Source of the DNA: Arthrobacter sp. 24S4-2 | GTDB lineage: Bacteria; Actinomycetota; Actinomycetes; Actinomycetales; Micrococcaceae | Direction of reading: 5' to 3' | Length of the DNA stretch: 64,000 bases | Assembly: GCF_005280255.1 (NCBI RefSeq) | Contig: NZ_CP040018.1 | Span: 930,001 to 994,000 of the forward strand | Part shown: piece by piece, positions 41,685 through 50,656 of the stretch | Numbering within the stretch: position 1 is the stretch's first letter | How the letters are laid out: every line of letters begins with the position of its first letter | Translations under genes and position numbers: made by a program | Notes under the pieces: generated by a model | The model's database searches: none | Told to the model about the DNA's origin: nothing | What the model saw: the letters and a program-made list of their open reading frames with translations, nothing else

Positions 41685-42602
41685 ATGACTGAAGTAGAAA
41701 ACAAGCTCATCATCGGAACAGCCCCGGACTCCTGGGGCGTCTGGTTCGCGGACGATCCCAAGCAGACCCCGTGGGAGCGGTTCCTCGACGAAGTGGCCGA
41801 GTCCGGCTACAAGTGGATCGAACTCGGCCCCTACGGCTACCTGCCGAACGACCCCACTCGGCTGGCCGAGGAGCTCAAGCAGCGCGACCTGAAAGTAACC
41901 GCAGGAACGGTCTTCACGGCGTTCCACCGCGGACTGGACCAGTGGGAGACCGCCTGGGAACCTGCCCGCAAGGTCGCGGAGCTCACGGCGGCCATGGGCG
42001 GCGAACACATCGTGGTCATCCCGGCCATGTGGCGCGACGACGTCACCGGCGAAGCAGTGGAAAGCGGCCAGCTCACCGAGAAGGCCTGGAGCGACCTGTT
42101 CACCGGCCACAACCGCCTCGGCAAGACCCTGCTGGAGGACTTCGGCCTGAAGCAGCAGTTCCACTCCCACGCCGATTCCCACGTCGGAGCCCAGGAGGAC
42201 ATCGAAACCCTGCTGGCCGCAACGGACTCCAAGTACTTGAACCTGTGCCTGGACACCGGCCACGCCGAATACTGCGGCGCCTCCAGCCTCGAGCTCATCA
42301 AGAACTACCCGGACCGCATCGGCTACCTGCACCTGAAGCAGATCAACCCGGACATCCTCAAGAAGGTCAACGAGGAAAACATGACCTGGGCCGCGGCAAA
42401 CCTCGCCGGGGTCATGACCGAGCCGCCGAACGGGCTGCCCGACCTGCGCGCCGTCATCGAAGCAGTGGAGGCACTGAACCGCCCCATCTTCGGCATTGTG
42501 GAACAGGACATGTACCCGGTGGCCTTCGACGTCCCCATGCCGATCGCCAAGCGCACCCGCAACTACCTGCTGTCCTGCGGCTCCCGCACGGCAGTTAACT
42601 AA
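41685..42602 (+). CDS. iolE: Inosose dehydratase (scyllo-inosose dehydratase)
   Basis: The 305-residue xylose-isomerase-like TIM-barrel enzyme dehydrates 2-keto-myo-inositol. It begins IGTAPDSWGVWFADDPKQTPWERFL, characteristic of IolE, and has metal-site residues in QQFHSHADSHVG, LCLDTGHAEYCG and GYLHLKQIN. The Glu in VEQDMYP is a further probable ligand. It lies between iolA and iolG in the operon. Confidence 0.95.
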   Translation: MTEVENKLIIGTAPDSWGVWFADDPKQTPWERFLDEVAESGYKWIELGPYGYLPNDPTRLAEELKQRDLKVTAGTVFTAFHRGLDQWETAWEPARKVAELTAAMGGEHIVVIPAMWRDDVTGEAVESGQLTEKAWSDLFTGHNRLGKTLLEDFGLKQQFHSHADSHVGAQEDIETLLAATDSKYLNLCLDTGHAEYCGASSLELIKNYPDRIGYLHLKQINPDILKKVNEENMTWAAANLAGVMTEPPNGLPDLRAVIEAVEALNRPIFGIVEQDMYPVAFDVPMPIAKRTRNYLLSCGSRTAVN

Positions 42603-42637
42603 CGGCCGCCCAGGCACCCGAAACGTAAGGAAGAACA

Positions 42638-43651
42638 ATGACTGAAACCCTTCGCGTCGCCGTCATCGGCGCCGGCCGCATGGGCGCGGACCACATCCAG
42701 CGCCTCAGTAAGCGCATCCACGGCGCTGAAGTCGCCGCCGTCGTCGACGTCGACCTCGCCCGTGCCCAGGCGGCCATCGCAGGCATCCCAGGCGCAGTGG
42801 CCCTGGCCGATGCCGAGGAGGCGCTCAACAACGGCGACGTCAACGCCGTACTGATCGCCACCCCCGGCTTCCTGCACGAGGACATCCTGCTCAAGGCGAT
42901 CGAAAAGGACATCCCCATCCTGTGCGAGAAGCCGCTCACCCCGGACGCCGACTCCTCCTGGCGGATCGTCCAGGCCGAGGAAAAACTGGGCCGCAAACGC
43001 ATCCAGGTGGGCTTCATGCGCCGCTTCGACGCCGAATACGCCGCCCTGGGCCAGGTCATCCGCGACGGCGAGCTCGGCGAACTGCTGATGCTCCACCACC
43101 AGCACCGCAACCCCACCACCCCGGCGGGCTTCACCAATGAGATGCTGATCAACGACTCGGTGGTGCACGAGTTCGACGCCATCCGCTTCTTCACCGGCGA
43201 GGAAATCACCAGCGTCCAGGTCCGGCTGGGCAAGGCCACCAGGAACGCCCCGGCCGGGCAGCACGATCCCCAGCACGTCCTGATCGAAACCGAGTCCGGC
43301 GTCCTGGCCGACGTCGAAATCTACGTCAACGCCAAGTTCGGCTATGAAGTGGCCACCCAGGCCTCCTTCGAGGACGGCATTGTGAACATCGGCGGCGACA
43401 AGGGCCCGTACACCCGCAGCGCCGGCCGCTGGGGCGGCAACGTCACCCCCGGTTTCGAGGAGCGTTTTGGTGCGGCGTACGACGTCGAAATCCAGTCCTG
43501 GGTGGACGCTGCGGTCCGCGGCGAAATCGGCGGTCCCACCGCCTGGGACGGCTACGCCACCGCAGCATGCTGCGAAGCCGGCGTCGAAGCGCAGAAGAAC
43601 GGCGAAAAGGTCGCTGTGAAGCTCAACGCCAAGCCCGCGCTTTACAGCTAG
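42638..43651 (+). CDS. iolG: Inositol 2-dehydrogenase (Gfo/Idh/MocA)
   Basis: The 337-residue NAD-dependent dehydrogenase oxidises myo-inositol to scyllo-inosose. It has the Rossmann GAGRMGADH, the catalytic EKPLTP lysine, FMRRFDAEY, and NDSVVHEFDAIRFF with the conserved Asp and His. AAGGAA precedes ATG 42638. It is the last gene before a strong terminator at 43657, so the iolC-to-iolG block may end here with partial read-through. Confidence 0.92.
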   Translation: MTETLRVAVIGAGRMGADHIQRLSKRIHGAEVAAVVDVDLARAQAAIAGIPGAVALADAEEALNNGDVNAVLIATPGFLHEDILLKAIEKDIPILCEKPLTPDADSSWRIVQAEEKLGRKRIQVGFMRRFDAEYAALGQVIRDGELGELLMLHHQHRNPTTPAGFTNEMLINDSVVHEFDAIRFFTGEEITSVQVRLGKATRNAPAGQHDPQHVLIETESGVLADVEIYVNAKFGYEVATQASFEDGIVNIGGDKGPYTRSAGRWGGNVTPGFEERFGAAYDVEIQSWVDAAVRGEIGGPTAWDGYATAACCEAGVEAQKNGEKVAVKLNAKPALYS

Positions 43652-43656
43652 GAACG

Positions 43657-43693
43657 ACGGGGAGGGGGCCGCGGCCCCCTCCCCGTTTCTTTT
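43657..43693 (+). terminator. Strong intrinsic terminator between iolG and the IolH-like gene
   Basis: A 14-bp GC-rich stem (ACGGGGAGGGGGCC and its complement, 43657-43686) with a 2-nt loop as drawn, followed by TTCTTTT. It may attenuate expression of the isomerase and iolT. Confidence 0.85.
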
Positions 43694-43738
43694 CGCTCCC
43701 CATGCACAACCTGACTGATCCACAATGGAGTGTTCCAC

Positions 43739-44611
43739 GTGAAAATCGCACTTGATCCCACCCCGTTCCACCACTCGCACAGCCTGCTCGAATTCCCCCG
43801 GGTGGTGGCGGACCTCGGCTACAAGTACATGCAGATGACCCCGCACGCCGACTTGATCCCGTTCTACAACCACCCGAAGGCGGACGACGAACTGGTGGGC
43901 CAGCTGAACAAGGCCTGCAGGGACGCCGGGATTCAGATCGCCTCGATCCTCCCGGTGCTCCGCTGGTCCGGGCCGGACGAGGACGCGCGCGAGGCAGCCG
44001 TCCGATACTGGAAGCGCGCCATCCAGATCACCGTGGACCTCGGCGTCAGCACCATGAACACCGAATTCAGCGGCCGCCCGGAGAAAGCCGAAGAATCGGA
44101 GCGCGCCTTCTACCGCTCCATGGAAGAGCTGCTGCCCATCATCGAACGCGAGGGGATCGACCTCCTGATCGATCCGCACCCGGACGATTTCGTGGAAGAA
44201 GGCCTCGCCGCGATCCGCGTCATCCGCGGCCTGAACTCCAAGTACGTTGGCCTCGTCTACGTCGCCTCACACAGCTTCCACATGAAGAACGCGCCCCTGG
44301 ACATCATGCGCGCGGCAGGGGACAAGCTGCGCCTGGTCCACGTCGCCGACACCATGGACCACCATGCCTCGCATGGCCTGCGCTACATCACCAACCCGCC
44401 GGGCAACCCCGTGCGCGTGCACCAGCACCTGAAGATCGGCGACGGCGACGTCAACTGGGAAGAATTCTTCGGCGGCCTGCAGGAAATCGGCTTCCTGGAC
44501 CGTGACAACACCGTCATGGTGTCCAGCGTCTTCGCCGAAGACGACAACGCCGCGGACGTTTCCCGCTACCAGCTGGACACGATGAACAACTACATCGCCA
44601 AAGCACGGTAG
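43739..44611 (+). CDS. Sugar phosphate isomerase/epimerase family protein (IolH-like)
   Basis: The 290-residue TIM-barrel protein fits AP-endonuclease family 2 sugar isomerases: KIALDPTPFHHSHSLLEFPRVVADLGY, MNTEFSGRP, LLIDPHPDDFVEEG, and metal-site His/Asp in LRLVHVADTMDHHASHGLRY. Position and length resemble IolH of other clusters, whose reaction is not settled. GTG 43739 is chosen because GGAG at 43727-43730 gives 8-nt spacing. iolT follows 10 bp later. Confidence 0.82.
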   Translation: MKIALDPTPFHHSHSLLEFPRVVADLGYKYMQMTPHADLIPFYNHPKADDELVGQLNKACRDAGIQIASILPVLRWSGPDEDAREAAVRYWKRAIQITVDLGVSTMNTEFSGRPEKAEESERAFYRSMEELLPIIEREGIDLLIDPHPDDFVEEGLAAIRVIRGLNSKYVGLVYVASHSFHMKNAPLDIMRAAGDKLRLVHVADTMDHHASHGLRYITNPPGNPVRVHQHLKIGDGDVNWEEFFGGLQEIGFLDRDNTVMVSSVFAEDDNAADVSRYQLDTMNNYIAKAR

Positions 44612-44621
44612 CGGTCGCCCT

Positions 44622-46067
44622 GTGAAGCAAACAGAAAATACACACACCGATACTTCGACCCGATCCCTGGACGGACGCGGCGGTCCGTCCGGCGGCGTCG
44701 CCAGTCCCAAGGGATTCATGCGGCGGGTTGCCCTGTTCTCGACCTTCGGCGGCCTGCTTTTCGGCTACGACACAGGCGTTATCAACGGTGCCCTGCCGTT
44801 CATGCAGCGCGACCTCGGGCTGACGCCGCTGACGGAAGGCCTGGTCACGTCCACCCTGCTGCTCGGCGCGGCGTTCGGCGCCATCACCGCCGGCCGGCTG
44901 TCGGACCGTTTCGGCCGGCGCAAGACCATCATGGCGCTCGCCCTGATCTTCGCCGTGGCCACCATCGCCTGTTCCATCGCTCCCAGCACGGAACTGCTTG
45001 TCGCCGCCCGCACACTGCTTGGCCTGGCCGTGGGCGGAGCCTCGGTGATCGTGCCCGTGTACCTCGCAGAGATGTCACCGGCAGCCCAACGCGGACGGAT
45101 CGTCACGCAGAACGAACTCATGATCGTCACGGGACAGTTCCTCGCGTTCACCTTCAATGCCTTCCTGGGCAACGCCTTCCCCGAGGCCTCCCATGTGTGG
45201 CGGTGGATGCTCGTCATCGCAACACTGCCCGCCGTGGTGCTCTGGTTCGGCATGCTGGTCCTGCCCGAGAGTCCGCGCTGGCTGGCCTCAGCCGGACGCT
45301 TCGGCGAGGTGCTGGAGGTACTGCGCAGGACCCGGGCGTCGGCCGATGTCTCCGCGGAATTTGATGAAGTGCGGCAGGCCGCCCGGGAAGACTACCAATC
45401 CAAGTTGGGAACCTTCCGGGACCTCACCGTGCCCTGGATCCGCCGGATCTTTGTTGTCGGACTGGGCATGGCGGTCATCAACCAGATCAGCGGCGTCAAC
45501 GCCATCATGTACTACGGCACCTCCATCCTCTCCAGCTCCGGATTCGGGGACCAGGGCGCCCTGCTGGCCAACGTCGTCAACGGCATCACGTCCGTGGTGG
45601 CCGTCATCATCGGCATGTCCCTGATGACAAGGGTGCGCCGGAAGTCCATGCTGATGGTGGGCCTGGGCGGTACCGCATCCTCGCTGCTGGCCATTGGCCT
45701 GATCTCGATGCTGCTCCCGGAAAGCACCCTGCGCGGCTATCTGGTGCTGCTGTTCATGGTGACGTTCCTGGCGTCCATGCAGTCCTGCATCGGCACGGTG
45801 ACCTGGCTGACGATGTCCGAGATCTTCCCCCTGCATGTGCGCGGCATCGGCATGGGCATCTGCGTCTTCGTGCTGTGGATGATCAACTTCCTGATCGGCT
45901 TCTTCTTCCCGCAGATGGTCGCCTGGATCGGCGTTTCAACAACGTTCTCCATCTTCGTGGCCATCCAGCTGGTTGCCATCGTCTGGGTGAAGCGCGTGAT
46001 GCCGGAAACCAAGGACAAGAGCCTCGAGGACCTGGAGCACTACTTCAAGACCGTGGCCGCAACGTAG
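44622..46067 (+). CDS. iolT: Sugar-porter MFS transporter (probable myo-inositol importer)
   Basis: The 481-residue MFS protein has about 12 TM segments and sugar-porter signatures: GGLLFGYDTGVINGAL, AGRLSDRFGRRK, VPVYLAEMSPAAQRGRIVT with the PESPRWL motif, and NQISGVNAIMYYG. A proton-coupled myo-inositol importer is the best guess from context. The start is GTG 44622. It ends the iol operon at a long bidirectional terminator. An ABC system with a similar operator, 2.4 kb on, may provide a second uptake route. Confidence 0.88.
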   Translation: MKQTENTHTDTSTRSLDGRGGPSGGVASPKGFMRRVALFSTFGGLLFGYDTGVINGALPFMQRDLGLTPLTEGLVTSTLLLGAAFGAITAGRLSDRFGRRKTIMALALIFAVATIACSIAPSTELLVAARTLLGLAVGGASVIVPVYLAEMSPAAQRGRIVTQNELMIVTGQFLAFTFNAFLGNAFPEASHVWRWMLVIATLPAVVLWFGMLVLPESPRWLASAGRFGEVLEVLRRTRASADVSAEFDEVRQAAREDYQSKLGTFRDLTVPWIRRIFVVGLGMAVINQISGVNAIMYYGTSILSSSGFGDQGALLANVVNGITSVVAVIIGMSLMTRVRRKSMLMVGLGGTASSLLAIGLISMLLPESTLRGYLVLLFMVTFLASMQSCIGTVTWLTMSEIFPLHVRGIGMGICVFVLWMINFLIGFFFPQMVAWIGVSTTFSIFVAIQLVAIVWVKRVMPETKDKSLEDLEHYFKTVAAT

Positions 46068-46072
46068 GGCCA

Positions 46073-46129
46073 GCACAGCAGAAAGCCCCGCGGGCGCGCT
46101 TCGGCGCGACGCGGGGCTTTCTGCTGTGC
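46073..46129. terminator. Bidirectional terminator between iolT and marR
   Basis: GCACAGCAGAAAGCCCCGCG (46073-46092) pairs perfectly with 46110-46129, and the inner loop holds a further GCGCG-type stem-loop. With CTTT on one side and AAAG on the other it can serve both convergent genes. Confidence 0.88.
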
Positions 46130-46149
46130 GGGTCTGTCCTTTGCGGGTG

Positions 46150-46599
46150 CTACGCGTGCGCGTGCAGCCTTGGCAGGGCGTCGACCAGGGTGGCGAGCTC
46201 GGGGATCTCGTGGGCTTCGGCGAGGGCGCGTTCCAGGGTGGCGTCGTGGGCGGGCCGGGCTTCTTCCAGCAGCGTGATGCCGCTGGGCGTGAGTTCGGTG
46301 TAGATGCCGCGGCGGTCATCCGCGCACAGGATGCGTGTGAGCAGGCCGCGGTCCTCGAGCCTGTTCACCAGCCGTGTGGTGGCGCTGGCGCTGAGCGCGG
46401 TGGCCCGGGCCAGCTGCTGCATGCGCATATGCCAGCCGTCCTGCCGGCTGAGGGCGTCCAGCACGGTGTATTCGACCACGGAGAGCTGGGCTTCGGCCTG
46501 GAGTGAGCGCTCCAGCTCGGACTCGATCAGGCCGTGCAAAGCCGCGAGGGTCCGCCAGCCCTGCGCCCGGACTTCAACGGCGTCGTCCTTGATGCCCAT
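46150..46599 (-). CDS. MarR-family transcriptional regulator
   Basis: The 149-residue winged-helix protein has LSVVEYTVLDALSRQDGWHMRMQQLARATALSASATTRLVNRLEDRGLLTR and the wing ADDRRGIYTELTPSG. It is divergent from the MFS gene at 46764 and probably represses it. AAGGGA is 8 nt before ATG 46599. Ligand unknown. Confidence 0.9.
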   Translation of the reverse strand: MGIKDDAVEVRAQGWRTLAALHGLIESELERSLQAEAQLSVVEYTVLDALSRQDGWHMRMQQLARATALSASATTRLVNRLEDRGLLTRILCADDRRGIYTELTPSGITLLEEARPAHDATLERALAEAHEIPELATLVDALPRLHAHA

Positions 46600-46656
46600 C
46601 TGGTACTTCCCTTCGGATCGTGTACCCCGCGGATGTGAAACGGGGCACTACAAATA

Positions 46657-46715
46657 ATAGTTGCTTGCGCGTGGTATCTGCTTGTGCAACAATAAATAAC
46701 GCGTCTGCAACTACT
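46657..46715. promoter_or_regulatory. Divergent marR/MFS operator region
   Basis: Repeated TTGC elements occur: AGTTGCTTGCGC at about 46659, its inverted form GCTTGTGCAACA at about 46680-46691, and CTGCAACTA at about 46705-46713. This is a plausible set of MarR half-sites; spacing is not regular enough to define one palindrome. Confidence 0.35.
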
Positions 46716-46763
46716 AGCTTACGCGCCCTACCCCATTCCGTACAGTTTCGAAGGAGCATTCCC

Positions 46764-47981
46764 ATGCCAATTGGCCTGATAGCCCTCGCCCTCGGCGGGT
46801 TCGGGATCGGACTCACCGAGTTCGTGATCATGGGCCTGCTGCCCGAGGTGGCCGCAGACTTCAGCGTCAGCGAGGCCACCGCCGGCTGGCTGATTTCCGG
46901 CTACGCCCTCGCCGTCGTCGTCGGCGCCCTGCTGCTCACCGCGGCCGTGACGCGCTTCGAACGCAAGCCCGTCCTCGCGGTCCTGCTCGTGCTCTTCATC
47001 GCCGGCAACCTGGTCTCGGCCCTCGCCCCGGACTACTCCATGATGATGATCGGCCGGATCATCGCCGCCCTGGCCCACGGCGCATTCTTCGGCATCGGAG
47101 CGGTGGTGGCCGCAGACATGGTGGCTCCCACCAAGAAAGCCGGCGCCATCGCCATCATGTTCACCGGGCTCACCGCCGCCAACGTCCTCGGTGTCCCGTT
47201 CGGCACCATGCTCGGCCAGGCGGCCGGCTGGCGCTCCACGTTCTGGGCCATCACCGGAATCGGCGTCCTGGCCCTGATCGGCATCCTGACGCTCGTGCCC
47301 AAAACCGGCCACGGCGACACCTCTCCCGGAAGCCTCCGCAGCGAACTCACGGCCTTCCGCTCCGGCCAGGTCTGGCTCTCCATCCTGGTCACCATCCTCG
47401 GCTTCGGCGGCATGTTCGGCGCCTTCACCTACATCGCCTTCACCCTCACCGAAGTGACCGGCTTCGCGGCATCCACCGTGCCCTGGCTCCTGATCCTCTT
47501 CGGCGTGGGCCTCTTCATCGGCAACACCGTGGGCGGCAAGGCCGCGGACCGCAACGTGGACCGCACGCTGCTGATAGTCCTCTCCGTGCTGGCAGTCGTC
47601 CTGGCAGCCTTCGCCCTGACCGCCACCAACCAGCCCCTCACCATCGCCTCCATCGTCCTGATGGGCGGCTTCGGCTTCGCCACCGTCCCGGGACTGCAGA
47701 TGCGCGTCATGAAATACGCCAACAACGCCCCCACCCTGGCCTCCGGCGCCAACATCGGCGCCTTCAACGTCGGCAACGCCCTCGGCGCCTGGCTCGGCGG
47801 CGTGACCATCACCGCAGGCCTCGGCTACACCTCACCCATCTGGGCCGGCGCCGCCATCACCCTCCTCGGACTCGCCGTCATGGCCATCGCCGCCGCCAAC
47901 GCCAAGCGGCGCGGCGCAGCCGGGACGACGGCGGAAATGACCGCTCCCGCCGCAGCCGAGCCGGTGGCCGCGGCCCGCTGA
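46764..47981 (+). CDS. MFS efflux transporter (DHA1 type)
   Basis: The 405-residue, 12-TM protein fits the DHA1/AraJ-like group: LALGGFGIGLTEFVIMGLLPEVAADF, SGYALAVVVGALLLTAAVTRFERKPVL, and motif C-like ALAHGAFFGIGAVVAADMV. AAGGAG lies 7 nt before ATG 46764. It probably exports a drug-like compound under control of the divergent MarR protein. An aldo/keto-reductase remnant follows 21 bp later, which suggests these once formed a two-gene unit. Confidence 0.88.
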   Translation: MPIGLIALALGGFGIGLTEFVIMGLLPEVAADFSVSEATAGWLISGYALAVVVGALLLTAAVTRFERKPVLAVLLVLFIAGNLVSALAPDYSMMMIGRIIAALAHGAFFGIGAVVAADMVAPTKKAGAIAIMFTGLTAANVLGVPFGTMLGQAAGWRSTFWAITGIGVLALIGILTLVPKTGHGDTSPGSLRSELTAFRSGQVWLSILVTILGFGGMFGAFTYIAFTLTEVTGFAASTVPWLLILFGVGLFIGNTVGGKAADRNVDRTLLIVLSVLAVVLAAFALTATNQPLTIASIVLMGGFGFATVPGLQMRVMKYANNAPTLASGANIGAFNVGNALGAWLGGVTITAGLGYTSPIWAGAAITLLGLAVMAIAAANAKRRGAAGTTAEMTAPAAAEPVAAAR

Positions 47982-48002
47982 CACGCACACGACAACGACT
48001 GC

Positions 48003-48334
48003 ATGTCAACCACTGGAGAAACCAAGGCCTCACTGCCAACCGTCACCCTCAATAACGGCGTGGAAATACCCCAGCTCGGGTTCGGCGTCTTCCAGGTCCC
48101 CGAAGACGAACCACTTGTGCTCCGCTGGCACCTGCAGCAGGGAGGGTTGTCATTCCCAAGTCCGTGACTCCGGCCGGGATCAGGGAGCACCCTGATGTCT
48201 TCGTGTTCGCCCTCTCGGACGAGGAACTTGCTGCGGTGGACGCGCTTGATGCGGGACGGGCGAACCGGCCCGCATCCGGCCGGCTTCCACGGCCAGGCAG
48301 GGGCGGGTCCGGCCCTTTGGAGGCCCCCCAATGA
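48003..48334 (+). pseudogene. Aldo/keto reductase remnant (internal deletion plus frameshift)
   Basis: ATG 48003 opens a normal aldo/keto reductase N-terminus (LPTVTLNNGVEIPQLGFGVFQVPEDE, read as two halves). It jumps directly to the C-terminal PLVLRWHLQQGG, skipping about 180-200 residues including the catalytic Tyr/Lys/His. The frame stops at 48167. After a G-run (48144-48146) the continuing C-terminus is one base out of frame: IPKSVTPAGIREHPDVF, then LSDEELAAVDALDAGR, to 48334. It is therefore a decayed gene. Confidence 0.85.
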
Positions 48335-48415
48335 GCACCGGGGATGAAGGCATCGGCCGTCATCCCCGGTGCTTTTCCATGTCATTCAAGGCCGATTCAG
48401 GTTAAAACATCCTAA

Positions 48416-48459
48416 TGTCAGGACAAACTATTGACATTGGTAAGGCGAATCACCATGAT
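48416..48459 (+). promoter_or_regulatory. ABC-module promoter with IolR-like operator
   Basis: TGTCAGGACA (48416-48425) is followed by -35 TTGACA (48431-48436) and -10 CATGAT (48454-48459) at 17-nt spacing. The order and spacing match the iolC promoter, where TGTCAGTACA precedes TTGACA by the same 5-nt type of gap. The TSS would be near 48466. Confidence 0.68.
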
Positions 48460-48525
48460 CGAGATAGACAGTGCTCCGGTGGCTGCAGAGTGGCAGCCCG
48501 GAACCTGCGATCAAAGGAGATTAAG

Positions 48526-49521
48526 GTGGCTAGTTTTTCTTGGCGCAAGGCGGCTCTGGTAGCGGTGGTGGTGCCGATGATGGCGCTGAGCGCATGTTCA
48601 AGTACCGGAGGTAAGCCGGCCGACTCAGGCAACGCGGCTGGCGGAGGACAGGCCGCTTCGACGCCCCGGATCAAGATTGCCCTCATCACCCACGCAGCGG
48701 CCGGTGACACGTTCTGGGACATTGTCCGCAAGGGTGCCGAAGAAGCGGCCGCGAAGGACAACGTGGAACTGCTCTATACATCGGACCCTGAAGGCGGCCG
48801 CCAGGCCCAGCTCATCCAACAGGCGGTGGACCAGAAAGTGGACGGCATTGCCGTGACCCTGGCGAAGCCGGATGCGCTCAAGGACGCCCTGAAAAAAGCA
48901 ACCGCCGCCGGCATTCCCGTGGTCAGCCTCAACGCCGGCGAAGACGTTTCCAAGCAGCTCGGTGCCTTCACGCACTTCGGCTCGAATGAAAAGCTTGCCG
49001 GGCAGGCTGTCGGCGAAAAGCTGGCCTCGCTGAACTATAAGCACCCGATCTGCATCATCCAGGAGCAGGGCCACGTTGGCCTTGAAGCACGGTGCGCGGG
49101 CGTCAAGGCCAAGGTTGCCGGCACTGAGATCCTGTACGTGAATGGAAAGGACATGACGGAAGTCTCCTCTACCATCACGGCCAAGCTGCAGGCCACCAAG
49201 GACGCCGACGCCGTCATCGGCCTGGGCGCCCCCATCACCCTGACGGCGCTGAAGTCCATCGCCGACTCCGGCAGCTCAGCCAAAGCCGCGTCGTTCGACA
49301 TGAATGCCGAACTGGCCCAGAAGATCGTGGACGGTGCCATCCTATTCACCGTGGACCAGCAGCCATGGCTCCAGGGCTATGAGTCAGTCGACGCCCTCTG
49401 GCAGTCCAAGCGGGGCGGCTTCGAGCTGGGCGGCGGCCAGCCGGTCCTGACCGGACCCACCATTGTGGACAAGGAGTCCGCCGCCAATGTCCTCAAATTC
49501 GCCCAGCAGGGCGTCCGCTAA
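48526..49521 (+). CDS. Sugar ABC transporter substrate-binding lipoprotein
   Basis: The 331-residue protein has a signal peptide and lipobox LSAC (around residues 19-22), then a periplasmic-binding-protein type 1 domain: IKIALITHAAAGDTFWDIVRKG, DGIAVTLAKPDALKDAL, GIPVVSLNAGED, and a C-terminal TVDQQPWLQGYESVDALW. It belongs to the RbsB-like class used for ribose, xylose and inositol. GTG 48526 has AAAGGAG 6 nt upstream; an earlier in-frame start lies upstream of the predicted TSS. Ligand is unproven; a cyclitol is favoured by the operator. Confidence 0.88.
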   Translation: MASFSWRKAALVAVVVPMMALSACSSTGGKPADSGNAAGGGQAASTPRIKIALITHAAAGDTFWDIVRKGAEEAAAKDNVELLYTSDPEGGRQAQLIQQAVDQKVDGIAVTLAKPDALKDALKKATAAGIPVVSLNAGEDVSKQLGAFTHFGSNEKLAGQAVGEKLASLNYKHPICIIQEQGHVGLEARCAGVKAKVAGTEILYVNGKDMTEVSSTITAKLQATKDADAVIGLGAPITLTALKSIADSGSSAKAASFDMNAELAQKIVDGAILFTVDQQPWLQGYESVDALWQSKRGGFELGGGQPVLTGPTIVDKESAANVLKFAQQGVR

Positions 49522-49593
49522 GTCGCAGGTATCCCCGGCTGCGGGAGGACCGGTCCCCGGTGTTCCCGCAGCCGGACCAACAAGGAGTTTTCC

Positions 49594-50643
49594 ATGACAC
49601 AGACGTTAGCCAAGCCGGCACCGCTGGCCGCGGATGAGCGGGTTGGTCGCCGCAGTCCGTTCCAAAAGCTGCTGGGCCGCCCGGAAGTCGGTGCCCTGGT
49701 GGGTGCCATTGTCCTGTTCGTTTTCTTCTCAGTCGTTTCCTCCACCTTTATCCAGCCGACCTCGTTCGCCACCGTGCTTTACGGGTCCTCCACCATCGGG
49801 ATCATGGCTGTAGGTGTGTCCCTGCTCATGATCGGTGGCGAGTTCGACCTCTCCACCGGTGTTGCGGTCATCAGCTCGGCACTCACTGCGTCCATGTTTG
49901 CCTGGTATTTCTCGCTGAATGTCTGGGTCGGCGTTGCCCTGGCACTCGTTGTCTCGCTGGGCATCGGGTTCATCAATGGCTGGATCCTGGTGAAGACCAA
50001 GCTGCCGAGCTTTATCGTCACCCTGGCCACGTTCCTCATGCTGACCGGCCTGAACCTCGCGCTGACCCGCATGATCTCCAACGGCGTGTCCTCGCCGTCA
50101 ATCGCCCAGATGGACGGCTTTGCCTCAGCCCGCGCCATCTTCGCCTCCTCAGTGAGCATTGCCGGCGTCGAAGTCAAGATCACCATCTTCTTCTGGATCG
50201 TCCTGGTGGCCGTCGCCTCCTGGGTGCTGCTGCGCACGAAAGTGGGCAACTGGATCTTCGCCTCAGGCGGCGACGCGAACGCTGCCCGGGCTGTGGGCGT
50301 TCCTGTCACCAAGACCAAGATCGGCCTGTTCATGGCGGTTGGTTTCTGCGGCTGGGTGCTTGGTATGCACAACCTCTTCGCCTTCGACTCCGTGCAGTCC
50401 GGCGAGGGAGTGGGCAACGAGTTCCTTTACATCATTGCCGCGGTGATCGGCGGCTGCCTGCTCACCGGCGGCTACGGCTCGGCCGTGGGCGGCGCGATCG
50501 GCGCCTTCATCTTCGGCATGGCGAACAAGGGCATCGTCTACGCGCAGTGGAACCCGGACTGGTTCAAGTTCTTCCTGGGCCTGATGCTGCTGCTGGCCAC
50601 CATCGTCAACCTGATCGTCAAGCGCCGAGCAGAGCTCAAGTAA
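49594..50643 (+). CDS. Sugar ABC transporter permease
   Basis: The 349-residue permease has 8-10 TM segments of the RbsC/AraH (BPD_transp_2) family: GIMAVGVSLLMIGGEFDLSTG, TLATFLMLTGLNLALTR, and the EAA-like loop ASGGDANAARAVGVPVTKTK. AGGAG precedes the ATG. It forms the membrane channel with the binding protein and the ATPase on either side. Confidence 0.9.
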   Translation: MTQTLAKPAPLAADERVGRRSPFQKLLGRPEVGALVGAIVLFVFFSVVSSTFIQPTSFATVLYGSSTIGIMAVGVSLLMIGGEFDLSTGVAVISSALTASMFAWYFSLNVWVGVALALVVSLGIGFINGWILVKTKLPSFIVTLATFLMLTGLNLALTRMISNGVSSPSIAQMDGFASARAIFASSVSIAGVEVKITIFFWIVLVAVASWVLLRTKVGNWIFASGGDANAARAVGVPVTKTKIGLFMAVGFCGWVLGMHNLFAFDSVQSGEGVGNEFLYIIAAVIGGCLLTGGYGSAVGGAIGAFIFGMANKGIVYAQWNPDWFKFFLGLMLLLATIVNLIVKRRAELK

Positions 50644-50656
50644 AGGGGCCGGAGAC

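Noticed and set aside
42599..44179. 526-codon minus-strand frame opposite iolG and the IolH-like gene
   Set aside because: Crosses a strong terminator and two real genes; no family resemblance.
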